A stretch of 64,000 nucleotides of DNA from NCBI RefSeq assembly GCF_008642335.1, contig NZ_CP029191.1, forward strand, positions 3,162,001-3,226,000, in the 5' to 3' direction. The translations under genes were made by a program, and so were the position numbers. This DNA is from Streptomyces venezuelae. Lineage in GTDB: Bacteria; Actinomycetota; Actinomycetes; Streptomycetales; Streptomycetaceae. Below are positions 51,828 to 59,469 of the stretch, piece after piece. Below the pieces are notes generated by a model. The model was given only the letters and a program-made list of their open reading frames with translations, had not been told where the DNA came from and did no database searches. Each line of letters opens with the position of its first letter. Position 1 is the first letter of the stretch.

Positions 51828-53401
51828 GCCGTCCCCCTCATGATGTCCGTACCCGCTGTCGTTCCGGCGGTCGTTCCCGCGTTCGTCGCCGCGCCGAGTT
51901 CCGACCACACCGTGGTGAACCGGTCGAGCAGACCCGCCGCCGCCGTCACATCATCCGTCAGCGGCCGGTCCGCGAACTCCGCTTCCAGAACGGAGTCGGC
52001 GAGTTCGAAGGCGCGCGCGAGCGGTGTGTCCGGATCGAGCCGCATGTCCCGCTGCCGCAACGCCCGCACGGCGGCCACCAGTTCGCACCCCACGACCATC
52101 CGGAACGCCTCGCAGGCACGCAGGGTCTGGCGGGCGGCGAGCGAGGCGAAGCTCGCCTGTTCCTCCACGCCGCGCGAGAGCACGGCGTGGCCGAGGGAGG
52201 CGGGCGCGGAGAAGGCGCGCAGGTCACCGAGGGCGGCGCCGGCCGCGTATTCGAGGATCATGACGCCGGACGAGGCCGGTTCGCCGTCCGCGAGGAAGGG
52301 GCGCAGACGGGTGAAGGCCGGTTCGTTGAGCGTGGAGAGCCGGGAGGTGGAGAGGCGGGCCGCCTGGGTCACGGCGAGCCGGAAGTGGTCGAGTGCGAGG
52401 GCGAGTTGGGCCAGGTAGAAGCCGCCGTGGTGGTACGCGGCCAGGTCCTCGGGCGAGATCAGCGGGTTCTCCGCGGCCGCGTTGATCTCGACGGTCAGGA
52501 CATCCTCCAGGGCGTCCGCCGCGTCGTGCGCGGGGCCGTGGATCTGGGGCACGCACCGGAAGCCGTAGGGGTCCTGGATGCGGCCCAGGGGCGGAGTGGG
52601 GCGGTCGGGGGCGCCCAGCAAACGACGCATGCGCTCGGCGACCGCGTACGAGCCGGGGTGGCGCCGCGCCTCGTGCACGGGCAGCGCGTACGCCTCGTAC
52701 GAGCCGTCGACCGCCATCAGCGAGAGCGCCGCGACCACCTGCGTGGCGCCGATCAGGCCGCGCAGTTCGTGCAGGGCGAGCGCGGACTGGCCGAGGGTGA
52801 GGGCGTTGCTGCTGATGAGAGCGAGGGCGTCGTTGTTGTCGAGGGGCTGCGGCTGCGGGGGCCGCCCGGCGCCCCGCCACGGATGCTCACCGGCGAGCGC
52901 GAGGCCCATCTGGGAGAGGGCCGCGATGTCTCCGGTGCCGACCGAGCCGAACTCGTTGACGGTGGGGTACGCGCCGGTCTCCAGGGCCTCGCAGAGCGCC
53001 GTGACGACGCTGGGGCGCAGTCCGGCGCCGCCCGCGAGGAGCTGGTTGGCGCGGACGGCGAGCATCGCGCGGACCTGCCGCGCGGGGAGTTCGGCGCCGA
53101 TGGCGCCCGCGTGCGAGCGGAGCAGTCGCAGGCCGTGGTCGGCGGCGGCCTCCGTGGGCACGTCCTCGTTCCGGTTGGCGCCGACGCCGGTGGAGCGGCC
53201 GTAGACACGGCCCCACGCGGCGATCTCCCTGGCGGCGTTCCAGGACTCCTCGGCGCGCTTCATCCCGTCGGTCGCGGGAACGGGCCGGGCACCGGATTCG
53301 GCCAGGCGTACGACGTCTGCGACCATCATTCCCCGGCCGTCGAGGACGACGACCGCTTTTCTGTCGTTGGCCGCGGTGTCCGCGATACGAGACGACTTCA
53401 C
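51824..53401 (-). CDS. HAL/PAL-family ammonia-lyase homologue lacking the MIO triad
   Basis: 525 residues from GTG 53401 (GAGGAGGG upstream). Homologous along its length to histidine ammonia-lyase: Tyr67 in YGRSTGVGANR, SHAG (His97), QDPYGFRCVPQ and EEQASF. The prosthetic-group triad Ala-Ser-Gly, normally in GSVGASGD, is missing: the sequence here is GSVG-TGD (residues 152-158), one codon shorter with no Ala-Ser. The Asn site near LISSN also differs. An MIO-dependent lyase reaction is therefore unlikely. In an operon with an RpiR regulator and divergent from a quaternary-amine-type ABC transporter. Substrate unknown. Confidence 0.85.
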   Translation of the reverse strand: MKSSRIADTAANDRKAVVVLDGRGMMVADVVRLAESGARPVPATDGMKRAEESWNAAREIAAWGRVYGRSTGVGANRNEDVPTEAAADHGLRLLRSHAGAIGAELPARQVRAMLAVRANQLLAGGAGLRPSVVTALCEALETGAYPTVNEFGSVGTGDIAALSQMGLALAGEHPWRGAGRPPQPQPLDNNDALALISSNALTLGQSALALHELRGLIGATQVVAALSLMAVDGSYEAYALPVHEARRHPGSYAVAERMRRLLGAPDRPTPPLGRIQDPYGFRCVPQIHGPAHDAADALEDVLTVEINAAAENPLISPEDLAAYHHGGFYLAQLALALDHFRLAVTQAARLSTSRLSTLNEPAFTRLRPFLADGEPASSGVMILEYAAGAALGDLRAFSAPASLGHAVLSRGVEEQASFASLAARQTLRACEAFRMVVGCELVAAVRALRQRDMRLDPDTPLARAFELADSVLEAEFADRPLTDDVTAAAGLLDRFTTVWSELGAATNAGTTAGTTAGTDIMRGTA

Positions 53402-53449
53402 TCGTAAACCCTCCTCAACCGGACGTTCCGTCTTGCCTGTCGGCCATTT

Positions 53450-53466
53450 ATTGCTCGGCGATCAAT
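53450..53466. promoter_or_regulatory. Near-perfect 17-bp palindrome, candidate RpiR operator
   Basis: ATTGCTCGGCGATCAAT reads almost the same on both strands (7 of 8 arm positions pair around one central base). It lies in the 148-base gap between the divergent lyase-like and ABC transporter genes. The adjacent RpiR gene makes it a natural operator candidate. Confidence 0.5.
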
Positions 53467-53485
53467 GCCGGAGCGCCGCGAACTA

Positions 53486-53515
53486 TTGACAACCTATTCA
53501 GACAACGAGAACTCT
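53486..53515 (+). promoter_or_regulatory. Candidate promoter of the ABC transporter
   Basis: A consensus TTGACA (53486-53491) lies 59 bases before the ATPase start in AT-rich sequence. No strong -10 stands out at the expected distance (GAACTC at 53509). Confidence 0.35.
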
Positions 53516-53549
53516 GCATGACGATATACAGCCGGGCAAGGGACTCCAC

Positions 53550-54776
53550 ATGATCCAATTCGATACGGTCCACAAGCGCTTCCCGAACGGCACGACAGCG
53601 GTCCACGACCTCACCCTCGACATGCCCGAAGGCGGCGTGACCGTCCTCGTCGGATCTTCCGGTTGCGGCAAGACGACGACCCTCCGCATGATCAACCGGA
53701 TGGTCGACCCGACCTCCGGGACCATCCGGGTCGGCGGCCGCGACATCCTGGAGCAGGACGCGGCGAAACTGCGCCGCTCCATCGGCTACGTCATCCAGCA
53801 GGCCGGCCTCTTTCCGCACCGCACGGTCCTCGACAACATCGCCACGGTGCCGCTGCTGCTCGGCTGGGGCCGCAGGAAGGCGCGGGCGCGGGCGGCGGAG
53901 CTCCTGGAGACGGTGGGGCTCGCGCCGGACGCGGGGCGTCGGTACCCGCACCAGCTCTCCGGCGGCCAGCAGCAGCGGGTGGGCGTGGCCCGTGCGCTCG
54001 CCGCGGACCCTCCCGTCCTCCTCATGGACGAGCCGTTCGGGGCGGTGGACCCCGTGGTCCGTACCCAACTCCAGGACGAACTGCTCCGCCTTCAGCGGGA
54101 CCTGAACAAGACGATCGTCTTCGTCACGCACGACATCGACGAGGCGGTGCGGCTCGGTGATCGCATAGCCGTGTTCCGCACGGGTGGGCATCTCGTGCAG
54201 TGCGCCGAGCCCGCGGAGCTTCTCGCCCGTCCCGCGGACGACTTCGTCGCGGACTTCCTGGGCGCGGAGCGTGGCCTCAAGCTCTTGTCCCTGTCCACGT
54301 TGTCGGGCGTCCCGCAGGGCCCCGCGCCGGAGGGCGGCGCGTGGACGCTCCGCTGGGACGCGACGGGGTCGCCTCTTTCCTGGCGCCACAAGGACGGAGA
54401 GTCCGCGGACGTCCCCGTACGTCCTCTCCGCGACACGGACTCGCTCCTCGCGGCGCTGGACGAGTCCTTGTCCGCCCCGACGGGGCTGGTGGCCCGCGTG
54501 GACGCGGAGGGGGTTCTGACGGGGGTCACGTCCCGCACCGACATCCACGAAGTCGCTGCCGCGGCGCACGAACGGGGCCGGCACGCTTCCATCCGCGGCC
54601 CGGTGGGGGCTGATCGCGCAGTTCCCCGCGCCCCTAAGTCGTCCACCCCAACGCCACCGAACGAGCCACCCCAGCCAGAGGCGCCGGGCGAGGTGGACGA
54701 GTCAGGGGCGCGGGGAACTGCGCGACAAGCCACAAGCGACCCGCAGCCGCAGGACCACGCGGAGCCCACCACATGA
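53550..54776 (+). CDS. ABC transporter ATPase, glycine betaine/quaternary amine type
   Basis: 408 residues. Walker [11 protein letters not shown]-loop [11 protein letters not shown], signature LSGGQQQR, Walker [13 protein letters not shown] and switch THD are intact; part of a regulatory CBS-like region follows ([20 protein letters not shown]). From about residue 350 the C-terminus is made of the dispersed palindromic repeat, in frame (DRAVPRAP ... GARGTARQA), ending HAEPTT. It belongs to the OpuA/OpuC-type uptake systems for betaine, choline or related compounds. First gene of a four-gene transporter operon. Confidence 0.9.
   Translation: MIQFDTVHKRFPNGTTAVHDLTLDMPEGGVTVLVGSSGCGKTTTLRMINRMVDPTSGTIRVGGRDILEQDAAKLRRSIGYVIQQAGLFPHRTVLDNIATVPLLLGWGRRKARARAAELLETVGLAPDAGRRYPHQLSGGQQQRVGVARALAADPPVLLMDEPFGAVDPVVRTQLQDELLRLQRDLNKTIVFVTHDIDEAVRLGDRIAVFRTGGHLVQCAEPAELLARPADDFVADFLGAERGLKLLSLSTLSGVPQGPAPEGGAWTLRWDATGSPLSWRHKDGESADVPVRPLRDTDSLLAALDESLSAPTGLVARVDAEGVLTGVTSRTDIHEVAAAAHERGRHASIRGPVGADRAVPRAPKSSTPTPPNEPPQPEAPGEVDESGARGTARQATSDPQPQDHAEPTT
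54600..54740. repeat. Dispersed palindromic repeat inside the ATPase coding sequence
   Basis: Reverse arm at about 54614-54635 and forward arm at about 54702-54730 of the GGGGCGCGGGGAACTGCGCG family, separated by ~65 bases of Pro/Thr/Glu codons. Translated as the C-terminal tail of the ATPase. Confidence 0.85.
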
Positions 54777-55420
54777 CCGTCGACTGGTCGTGGATACGCG
54801 ATCACACCGACGACCTCACCACCCTCACCCTCTCCCACCTCCAGGCCGCCCTCACAGCCGTAGCCCTGGGGCTGCTCATCTCACTGCCCCTCGCCGTCGT
54901 CGCCCACCGCGTCCGCCCCCTCCGCGGACTCCTCCTCGGCCTCTCGAACGTCCTCTTCACCATCCCCTCCATCGCCGTCTTCGTCCTGCTCCTCCCCGTC
55001 AGCGGCCTCACCCGCACCACCACCGTCATCGGCCTGACGATCTACACCCTCGTCGTGCTCCTGAGGAACACCGTCGAGGGACTCGACTCCGTCCCGGCGA
55101 AGACGAAGGAAGCCGCCAAGGCCATGGGCACCCGCCCCCTCCGGACGCTCCTCACCGTCGAACTCCCCCTCGCCCTCCCCGTGATCATGGCCGGCGTACG
55201 GATCGCGACGGTCATGTCGATCTCGCTCGTCTCCGTGGCGACGTACATCGGCGACGGCGGCCTCGGGCAGCTCTTCACCGACGGGTTCCAGCGCAACTTC
55301 CCCACCCCCGTGATCGTCGGCGTGGTCCTCACCCTGCTCCTCGCGCTCGTCGCGGACGCCCTGCTCGTCACGCTCCAGTACGTCCTGACGCCCTGGACCC
55401 GCCGCCGGAGGAGCGCCTGA
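54773..55420 (+). CDS. ABC transporter permease, glycine betaine/quaternary amine type
   Basis: 215 residues, start overlaps the ATPase stop by 4 bases. Five to six membrane helices and the EAA loop (VPAKTKEAAKAMGTRPLRTL) that contacts the ATPase. OpuCB/OpuCD-like; moves the substrate handed over by the binding protein at 56107. Pairs with the second permease just downstream. Confidence 0.92.
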   Translation: MTVDWSWIRDHTDDLTTLTLSHLQAALTAVALGLLISLPLAVVAHRVRPLRGLLLGLSNVLFTIPSIAVFVLLLPVSGLTRTTTVIGLTIYTLVVLLRNTVEGLDSVPAKTKEAAKAMGTRPLRTLLTVELPLALPVIMAGVRIATVMSISLVSVATYIGDGGLGQLFTDGFQRNFPTPVIVGVVLTLLLALVADALLVTLQYVLTPWTRRRRSA

Positions 55421-55421
55421 C

Positions 55422-56093
55422 ATGTACGAACTCTTCAAGGACCTCGGCGCCTGGCTGGTCAGCGGCGACCAGTGGACCGGCCCCGACGGCATCGGGCACC
55501 GGCTCGTCGAGCACCTCCAGTACTCGCTGCTCGCCACCCTCGTCGCCGCCGCCATCGCCCTGCCGGTCGGCCTGCTCATCGGCCACACGGGACGCGGCGC
55601 GTTCATCGCCATCAACCTGTCCTCGTTCGGCCGCGCGCTGCCGACCGTCGGACTCGTCGTACTGGTCTTCCTGGCGAGCGGCCTCTCCATGTGGCCCGTC
55701 TACATCGCGCTGGTCGCGCTCGCCGTGCCCTCCATCGTCACCAACACGTACGCGGGCATGACCGCCGTCGACCCCGAGGTGCGGGACGCGGCGCGCGGCC
55801 AGGGCATGCGGGCCCACCAGGTGCTGTTCCAGGTCGAGTTGCCGCTCGCGCTGCCGCTGATCATGACGGGCCTGCGGCTCGCCCTCATCCAGGTCGTCGC
55901 GACGGCCACCATCGCCGCGTACGTCTCCTTCGGCGGCCTCGGCCGGTACGTGTTCGACGGACTCGCCCAGCGCGACCTCGTCCAGGTGCTCGGCGGTGCC
56001 GTACTCGTGGCCGCGGTCGCCGTCGTACTCGATCTCGCGCTCGCCGCCCTCCAGCGCGCCCTCTTCCGCCACCGTCCGTCCGCACAGGCTTAG
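55422..56093 (+). CDS. ABC transporter permease, glycine betaine/quaternary amine type
   Basis: 223 residues starting 1 base after the first permease stop. About six helices, EAA loop (DPEVRDAARGQGMRAHQVLF), and the AYVSFGGLGRYVFDGLAQRD region common to OpuC-type permeases. Likely forms a heterodimer with the preceding permease. Confidence 0.92.
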   Translation: MYELFKDLGAWLVSGDQWTGPDGIGHRLVEHLQYSLLATLVAAAIALPVGLLIGHTGRGAFIAINLSSFGRALPTVGLVVLVFLASGLSMWPVYIALVALAVPSIVTNTYAGMTAVDPEVRDAARGQGMRAHQVLFQVELPLALPLIMTGLRLALIQVVATATIAAYVSFGGLGRYVFDGLAQRDLVQVLGGAVLVAAVAVVLDLALAALQRALFRHRPSAQA

Positions 56094-56106
56094 GAGCACC
56101 CAGGAC

Positions 56107-57042
56107 ATGAACCGCAGAACTCTCCTCGGCGGGCTCCTCGCCACCGCCTCCGTCCCCGCGCTGGCCGCCTGCAGCGGTGGCATCACCTCCCTCGACGGCG
56201 GGGGCTCCGGCGGCGGCGGAGGCGGCTCCAGCAAGGACGGCGTCACCATCGGCACCGCCAACTTCACCGAGAACCAGGTGCTCGGGTACCTGTACGCGGC
56301 CGCCCTGGAGGCGGCGGGCGTGAAGACGAACGTCCGCCCCAACCTCGGCACCCGCGAGATCCTCATCCCCGCGCTCAAGGGCGGTGACATCGACCTGCTC
56401 CCCGAGTACCAGGGCGCCCTCCTGCACTACCTCGACCCCGAGGCGAAGGCCACGGAGGAGGGCGAGATGCAGAACGCGCTGGCCATGCGCCTGCCGCGCG
56501 GGCTCCAGATCCTCCCGTACGGGCGTGCCGAGGACTCCGACGCGTTCGTGGTGACGCGCGAGACCGCGAAGGAGTACGGCCTCACGTCCCTCGCCGACCT
56601 GGCGAAGCACAACGGAAAGCTGGTCATCGGCGCCTCCGCCGAGGTGAAGAAGCGCACGGTCGGCGTGGTCGGCCTGAAGGACGTGTACGGAGTCGAGTTC
56701 AAGGAGTTCAAGTCGCTCGACTCGTCCGGGCCGCTGGTCAAGGGCGCCCTGCGCAAGGGCGACGTCGACGTCGCGAACCTCTTCACCACCGACACCGACA
56801 TCGCCGCCGAGCACTGGGTCGTCCTCACCGACCCCAGGAACCTCGTCCCCGGCCAGCACGTCGTCCCGCTCATCGCCGACCGCAAGGCCGACTCGACGGT
56901 CCGCAAGGCCCTCGCCCGCCTCGGCGCCCTCCTGACGACGGCGCAGCTCACCGAGTTGAACCGCCTGGTGGACAAGGACAAGAAGGACCCGGAGGACGTC
57001 GCACAGGACTGGGCGGACCGGCACGGCATCACGAAGAAGTAG
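56107..57042 (+). CDS. ABC transporter substrate-binding lipoprotein (quaternary amine type)
   Basis: 311 residues from ATG 56107. Lipoprotein signal peptide with lipobox LAAC (Cys22), a Gly/Ser linker (31-40), then a type II binding fold: VTIGTANFTENQVLGYLYAA, LLPEYQGALLHYL, DVDVANLFTTDTDI. This matches the OpuAC-like family for betaines, choline, carnitine or ergothioneine-type ligands. It should sit on the outer face of the membrane and feed the two permeases. The exact ligand cannot be read off without structure-level comparison. Confidence 0.92.
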   Translation: MNRRTLLGGLLATASVPALAACSGGITSLDGGGSGGGGGGSSKDGVTIGTANFTENQVLGYLYAAALEAAGVKTNVRPNLGTREILIPALKGGDIDLLPEYQGALLHYLDPEAKATEEGEMQNALAMRLPRGLQILPYGRAEDSDAFVVTRETAKEYGLTSLADLAKHNGKLVIGASAEVKKRTVGVVGLKDVYGVEFKEFKSLDSSGPLVKGALRKGDVDVANLFTTDTDIAAEHWVVLTDPRNLVPGQHVVPLIADRKADSTVRKALARLGALLTTAQLTELNRLVDKDKKDPEDVAQDWADRHGITKK

Positions 57043-57069
57043 CCGTACGAACTTGGGGAGTTGACCGGC

Positions 57070-58497
57070 ATGGCAGCTGAAGATCTGGTGGAGCGGCGCT
57101 CCATCGACGTCGTCCCTGACGACGAACGGCACGGCACCGCGTTCAGCCAGTTCACGCTCTGGCTCGGCGCGAATCTGCAGATCACCGCGGTCGTGACGGG
57201 CGCGCTCGCCGTCGTGTTCGGCGGCGACGTGGTGTGGTCGCTCGTCGGCCTCGTCCTCGGCAACCTGCTCGGCGGCGCGGTCATGGCGCTGCACTCGGCG
57301 CAGGGCCCGAAGCTGGGGCTGCCGCAGATGATCCAGTCGCGGGCCCAGTTCGGGGTGAAGGGCGCGGTCGTCCCGCTGCTCCTCGTCATCCTCATGTACG
57401 TCGGTTTCTTCGCGAGCGGCAGCGTCCTCGCGGGCCAGGCGACAGCCGAACTGACGCACACGAACGACACCACGGGCATCGTCGTCTTCGCCGCCGTCAC
57501 GGCGGTCATGGCGGCGGTCGGCTACCGCGTCATCCACGCGCTCGGCCGGGTGGCGAGCGTGATCTGCGCGCTCGCCTTCGTCTACCTCGGCATCCGGCTC
57601 GTCGACCGCGTGGACATCGGCGCACTGTTCTCGGACGCCCACTTCGACCTGCCGATGTTCCTGCTCGCCGTGTCGCTGTCGGCGTCCTGGCAGCTGGCGT
57701 TCGGCCCGTACGTCGCGGACTACTCGCGCTACCTGCCGCGCACCACCTCCGCCAAGGCCACGTTCTGGTGGACCCTGTCGGGGTCGGCGCTCGGCTCGCA
57801 GTGGTCGATGACGTTCGGCGTGCTCGTCGCGGCGAGCGCGGGCGACGCGTTCCTCGCCAACCAGGTCGGCTACGTCGTCGGCCTCGGCGGCACGGGCCTG
57901 ATCGCCTCCTTCCTCTACTTCGTGATCGCGCTCGGCAAGCTGACCATCAACGTCCTGAACACCTACGGCGGCTTCATGTCGATGGTCACGAGCATCAGCG
58001 GCTTCCGCGGCCAGAAGGTGCTCGGGGCGCGCGGGCGGGCCGCGTACATCGCGGTGATCATGGTGGCGGGCACGGCGGTCGCGCTGCTGGGCAAGGACAG
58101 CTTCCTGTCCTCCTTCAAGGACTTCCTGCTGTTCCTGCTGACGTTCTTCACGCCGTGGTCGGCCATCAACCTGGTCGACTACTACCTGATCTCCCGCGAG
58201 CGGTACGACATCCCCGCCCTCGTCGACCCGCACGGCCGCTACGGCGCCTGGCGCTGGGACGCCCTGACCGTCTACGGCACAGGCCTGCTCGCCCAGCTCC
58301 CCTTCCTGGTCACCCACTTCTACACGGGCCCCCTCGTCGACCCGCTCGGCGGCGCCGACATCTCGTGGATCGTGGGGCTCGTGGTGCCCGCGGTGCTGTA
58401 CTGGGCACTCGCCAGGCGGAACCCGCCCGTCCCTGGGGCTGGGCCCCGTGCGGAAAGGGGGGTTAGCCCCAGCGCCGAGAGCGCGCCGGCGCCGTAA
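57070..58497 (+). CDS. NCS1-family permease (cytosine/purine/hydantoin type)
   Basis: 475 residues from ATG 57070 (GGGGAG upstream; TTG 57061 also possible). About 12 helices; FSQFTLWLGANLQITAVVTG on helix 1, FGPYVADYSRYLPRTTSAKA and INLVDYYLISRERYDIP are NCS1 landmarks. It should import a nucleobase, hydantoin, allantoin or similar ring compound with Na+ or H+. The last ~20 residues (VPGAGPRAERGVSPSAESAP) seem derived from repeat DNA. It follows the ABC operon by 27 bases and may share its transcript. Confidence 0.9.
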   Translation: MAAEDLVERRSIDVVPDDERHGTAFSQFTLWLGANLQITAVVTGALAVVFGGDVVWSLVGLVLGNLLGGAVMALHSAQGPKLGLPQMIQSRAQFGVKGAVVPLLLVILMYVGFFASGSVLAGQATAELTHTNDTTGIVVFAAVTAVMAAVGYRVIHALGRVASVICALAFVYLGIRLVDRVDIGALFSDAHFDLPMFLLAVSLSASWQLAFGPYVADYSRYLPRTTSAKATFWWTLSGSALGSQWSMTFGVLVAASAGDAFLANQVGYVVGLGGTGLIASFLYFVIALGKLTINVLNTYGGFMSMVTSISGFRGQKVLGARGRAAYIAVIMVAGTAVALLGKDSFLSSFKDFLLFLLTFFTPWSAINLVDYYLISRERYDIPALVDPHGRYGAWRWDALTVYGTGLLAQLPFLVTHFYTGPLVDPLGGADISWIVGLVVPAVLYWALARRNPPVPGAGPRAERGVSPSAESAPAP

Positions 58498-58508
58498 CGT
58501 AAACGCCC

Positions 58509-58928
58509 ATGGAAGCCCGTGACGCCGAACTCAAGAAGGAACTCGACGCCACTCTGCACGCCCGCAGAGAACTCGGCGAAGAGTACGACTCCGCCTTGGT
58601 CGACTCGTTCCTCGGGAAGATCGAGCAGCGCCTGGACGGCACGATCGACCGCCGTATGCGCCGTCACCTGGCGGAACAGCAGATGGTGGTCGCCCGCGGC
58701 GCCCGTTCCCCCGCGAGCGGGGTCGACTCCTGGGGCGAACGCTTCGGATTCGGCGTCGTCTCCCTCATCCTGGCGGTCCCGCTCTCCGCGATCGCCGTGG
58801 TCAACGCGGATCTGACCGGCCTCTTCGTGGCCTGGGCGGGCATCGTGGGCGTGAACGCGGTGCACGCGTTCCGCGGCCTGTCGTTCGGCCGCAGGCGCGA
58901 GGAGCGCAAGTCGGAGTGGGACGACTGA
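58509..58928 (+). CDS. Small integral membrane protein of unknown function
   Basis: 139 residues, 11 bases after the NCS1 stop. The N-terminal half is charged and helical (ELKKELDATLHARRELGEEY), the second half has two membrane helices (FGFGVVSLILAVPLSAIAVV and TGLFVAWAGIVGVNAVHAF), and the tail is basic-acidic (RRREERKSEWDD). Similar small proteins are common in Streptomyces. Function unknown. Confidence 0.8.
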   Translation: MEARDAELKKELDATLHARRELGEEYDSALVDSFLGKIEQRLDGTIDRRMRRHLAEQQMVVARGARSPASGVDSWGERFGFGVVSLILAVPLSAIAVVNADLTGLFVAWAGIVGVNAVHAFRGLSFGRRREERKSEWDD

Positions 58929-59469
58929 GCAGAAGCCTTTTCCGGGTACTTACGCCTGGGCGGCTGGTGGCGGCATTCGTGATGTGCCCCCGCAGCTCGG
59001 TGTCGGTGAACCCCGGCTCGATGTCGGTGACGCGCACGTCGCGCGACCCGAGCCAGTTCCCCGCACCCGGCGGCGCCGAGCGAGCAGGACCAGTCAGGGG
59101 CGCGGGGAACTGCGCGAACAGCCCCCACCCACCCGCAGGAAAAGGCGAAGCGGCACCACCCCAGGGGCGCGGGGAACTGCGCGAGCAACCCCCACCGGCC
59201 CGCAGGGATGAACCGGCCACCCGCAGAGGCATCGTCACCGCGAGGGACCGCCGCACCCCCGGGTGTCCAGGGGGCGGGACGACGGCGGTCCCCCGCGGAA
59301 GGCGTCGGACCGGGTCAGAGCCGGCCGCGCCCAGGCGTCCACGGACCCGGGAGCCGCTCCGGAGTTCCTGACGCCGACACCCACCAGCATGCCCACCCCG
59401 TGTTAAGCACGTGCTGCGCACACATGACGTCCTCGTGCCACCCGGTTACGGACAACCGGTAACCGGTCA
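58929..59469. repeat. Gene-poor stretch with repeat arms and an SDR remnant
   Basis: 541 bases without an intact gene. It contains two forward arms of the GGGGCGCGGGGAACTGCGCG family (about 59097-59120 and 59164-59190), a degenerate arm near 59053-59068, and on the minus strand an SDR fragment (see pseudogene). The rest, to 59469, is GC-rich and shows no clear gene. Confidence 0.75.
58960..59053 (-). pseudogene. C-terminal fragment of a short-chain dehydrogenase
   Basis: The minus strand encodes GSRDVRVTDIEPGFTDTELR, then GHITNAAT, the late part of a classical SDR (just after the YxxxK helix). The upstream part is replaced by palindromic repeat sequence and downstream homology stops. A leftover of a deleted gene. 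Confidence 0.7.

Noticed and set aside
51824..53401. Naming this gene hutH to complete the nearby hut pathway
   Set aside because: It lacks the MIO triad and is in a separate operon with an RpiR regulator; calling it hutH would be misleading.
55885..58317. 810-codon minus-strand frame opposite the ABC and NCS1 genes
   Set aside because: Shadow translation without recognisable domains; plus-strand genes fully explain the region.
11904..59190. Repeat arms as a CRISPR array
   Set aside because: Irregular spacing, inverted orientation and scattered positions; no cas genes.
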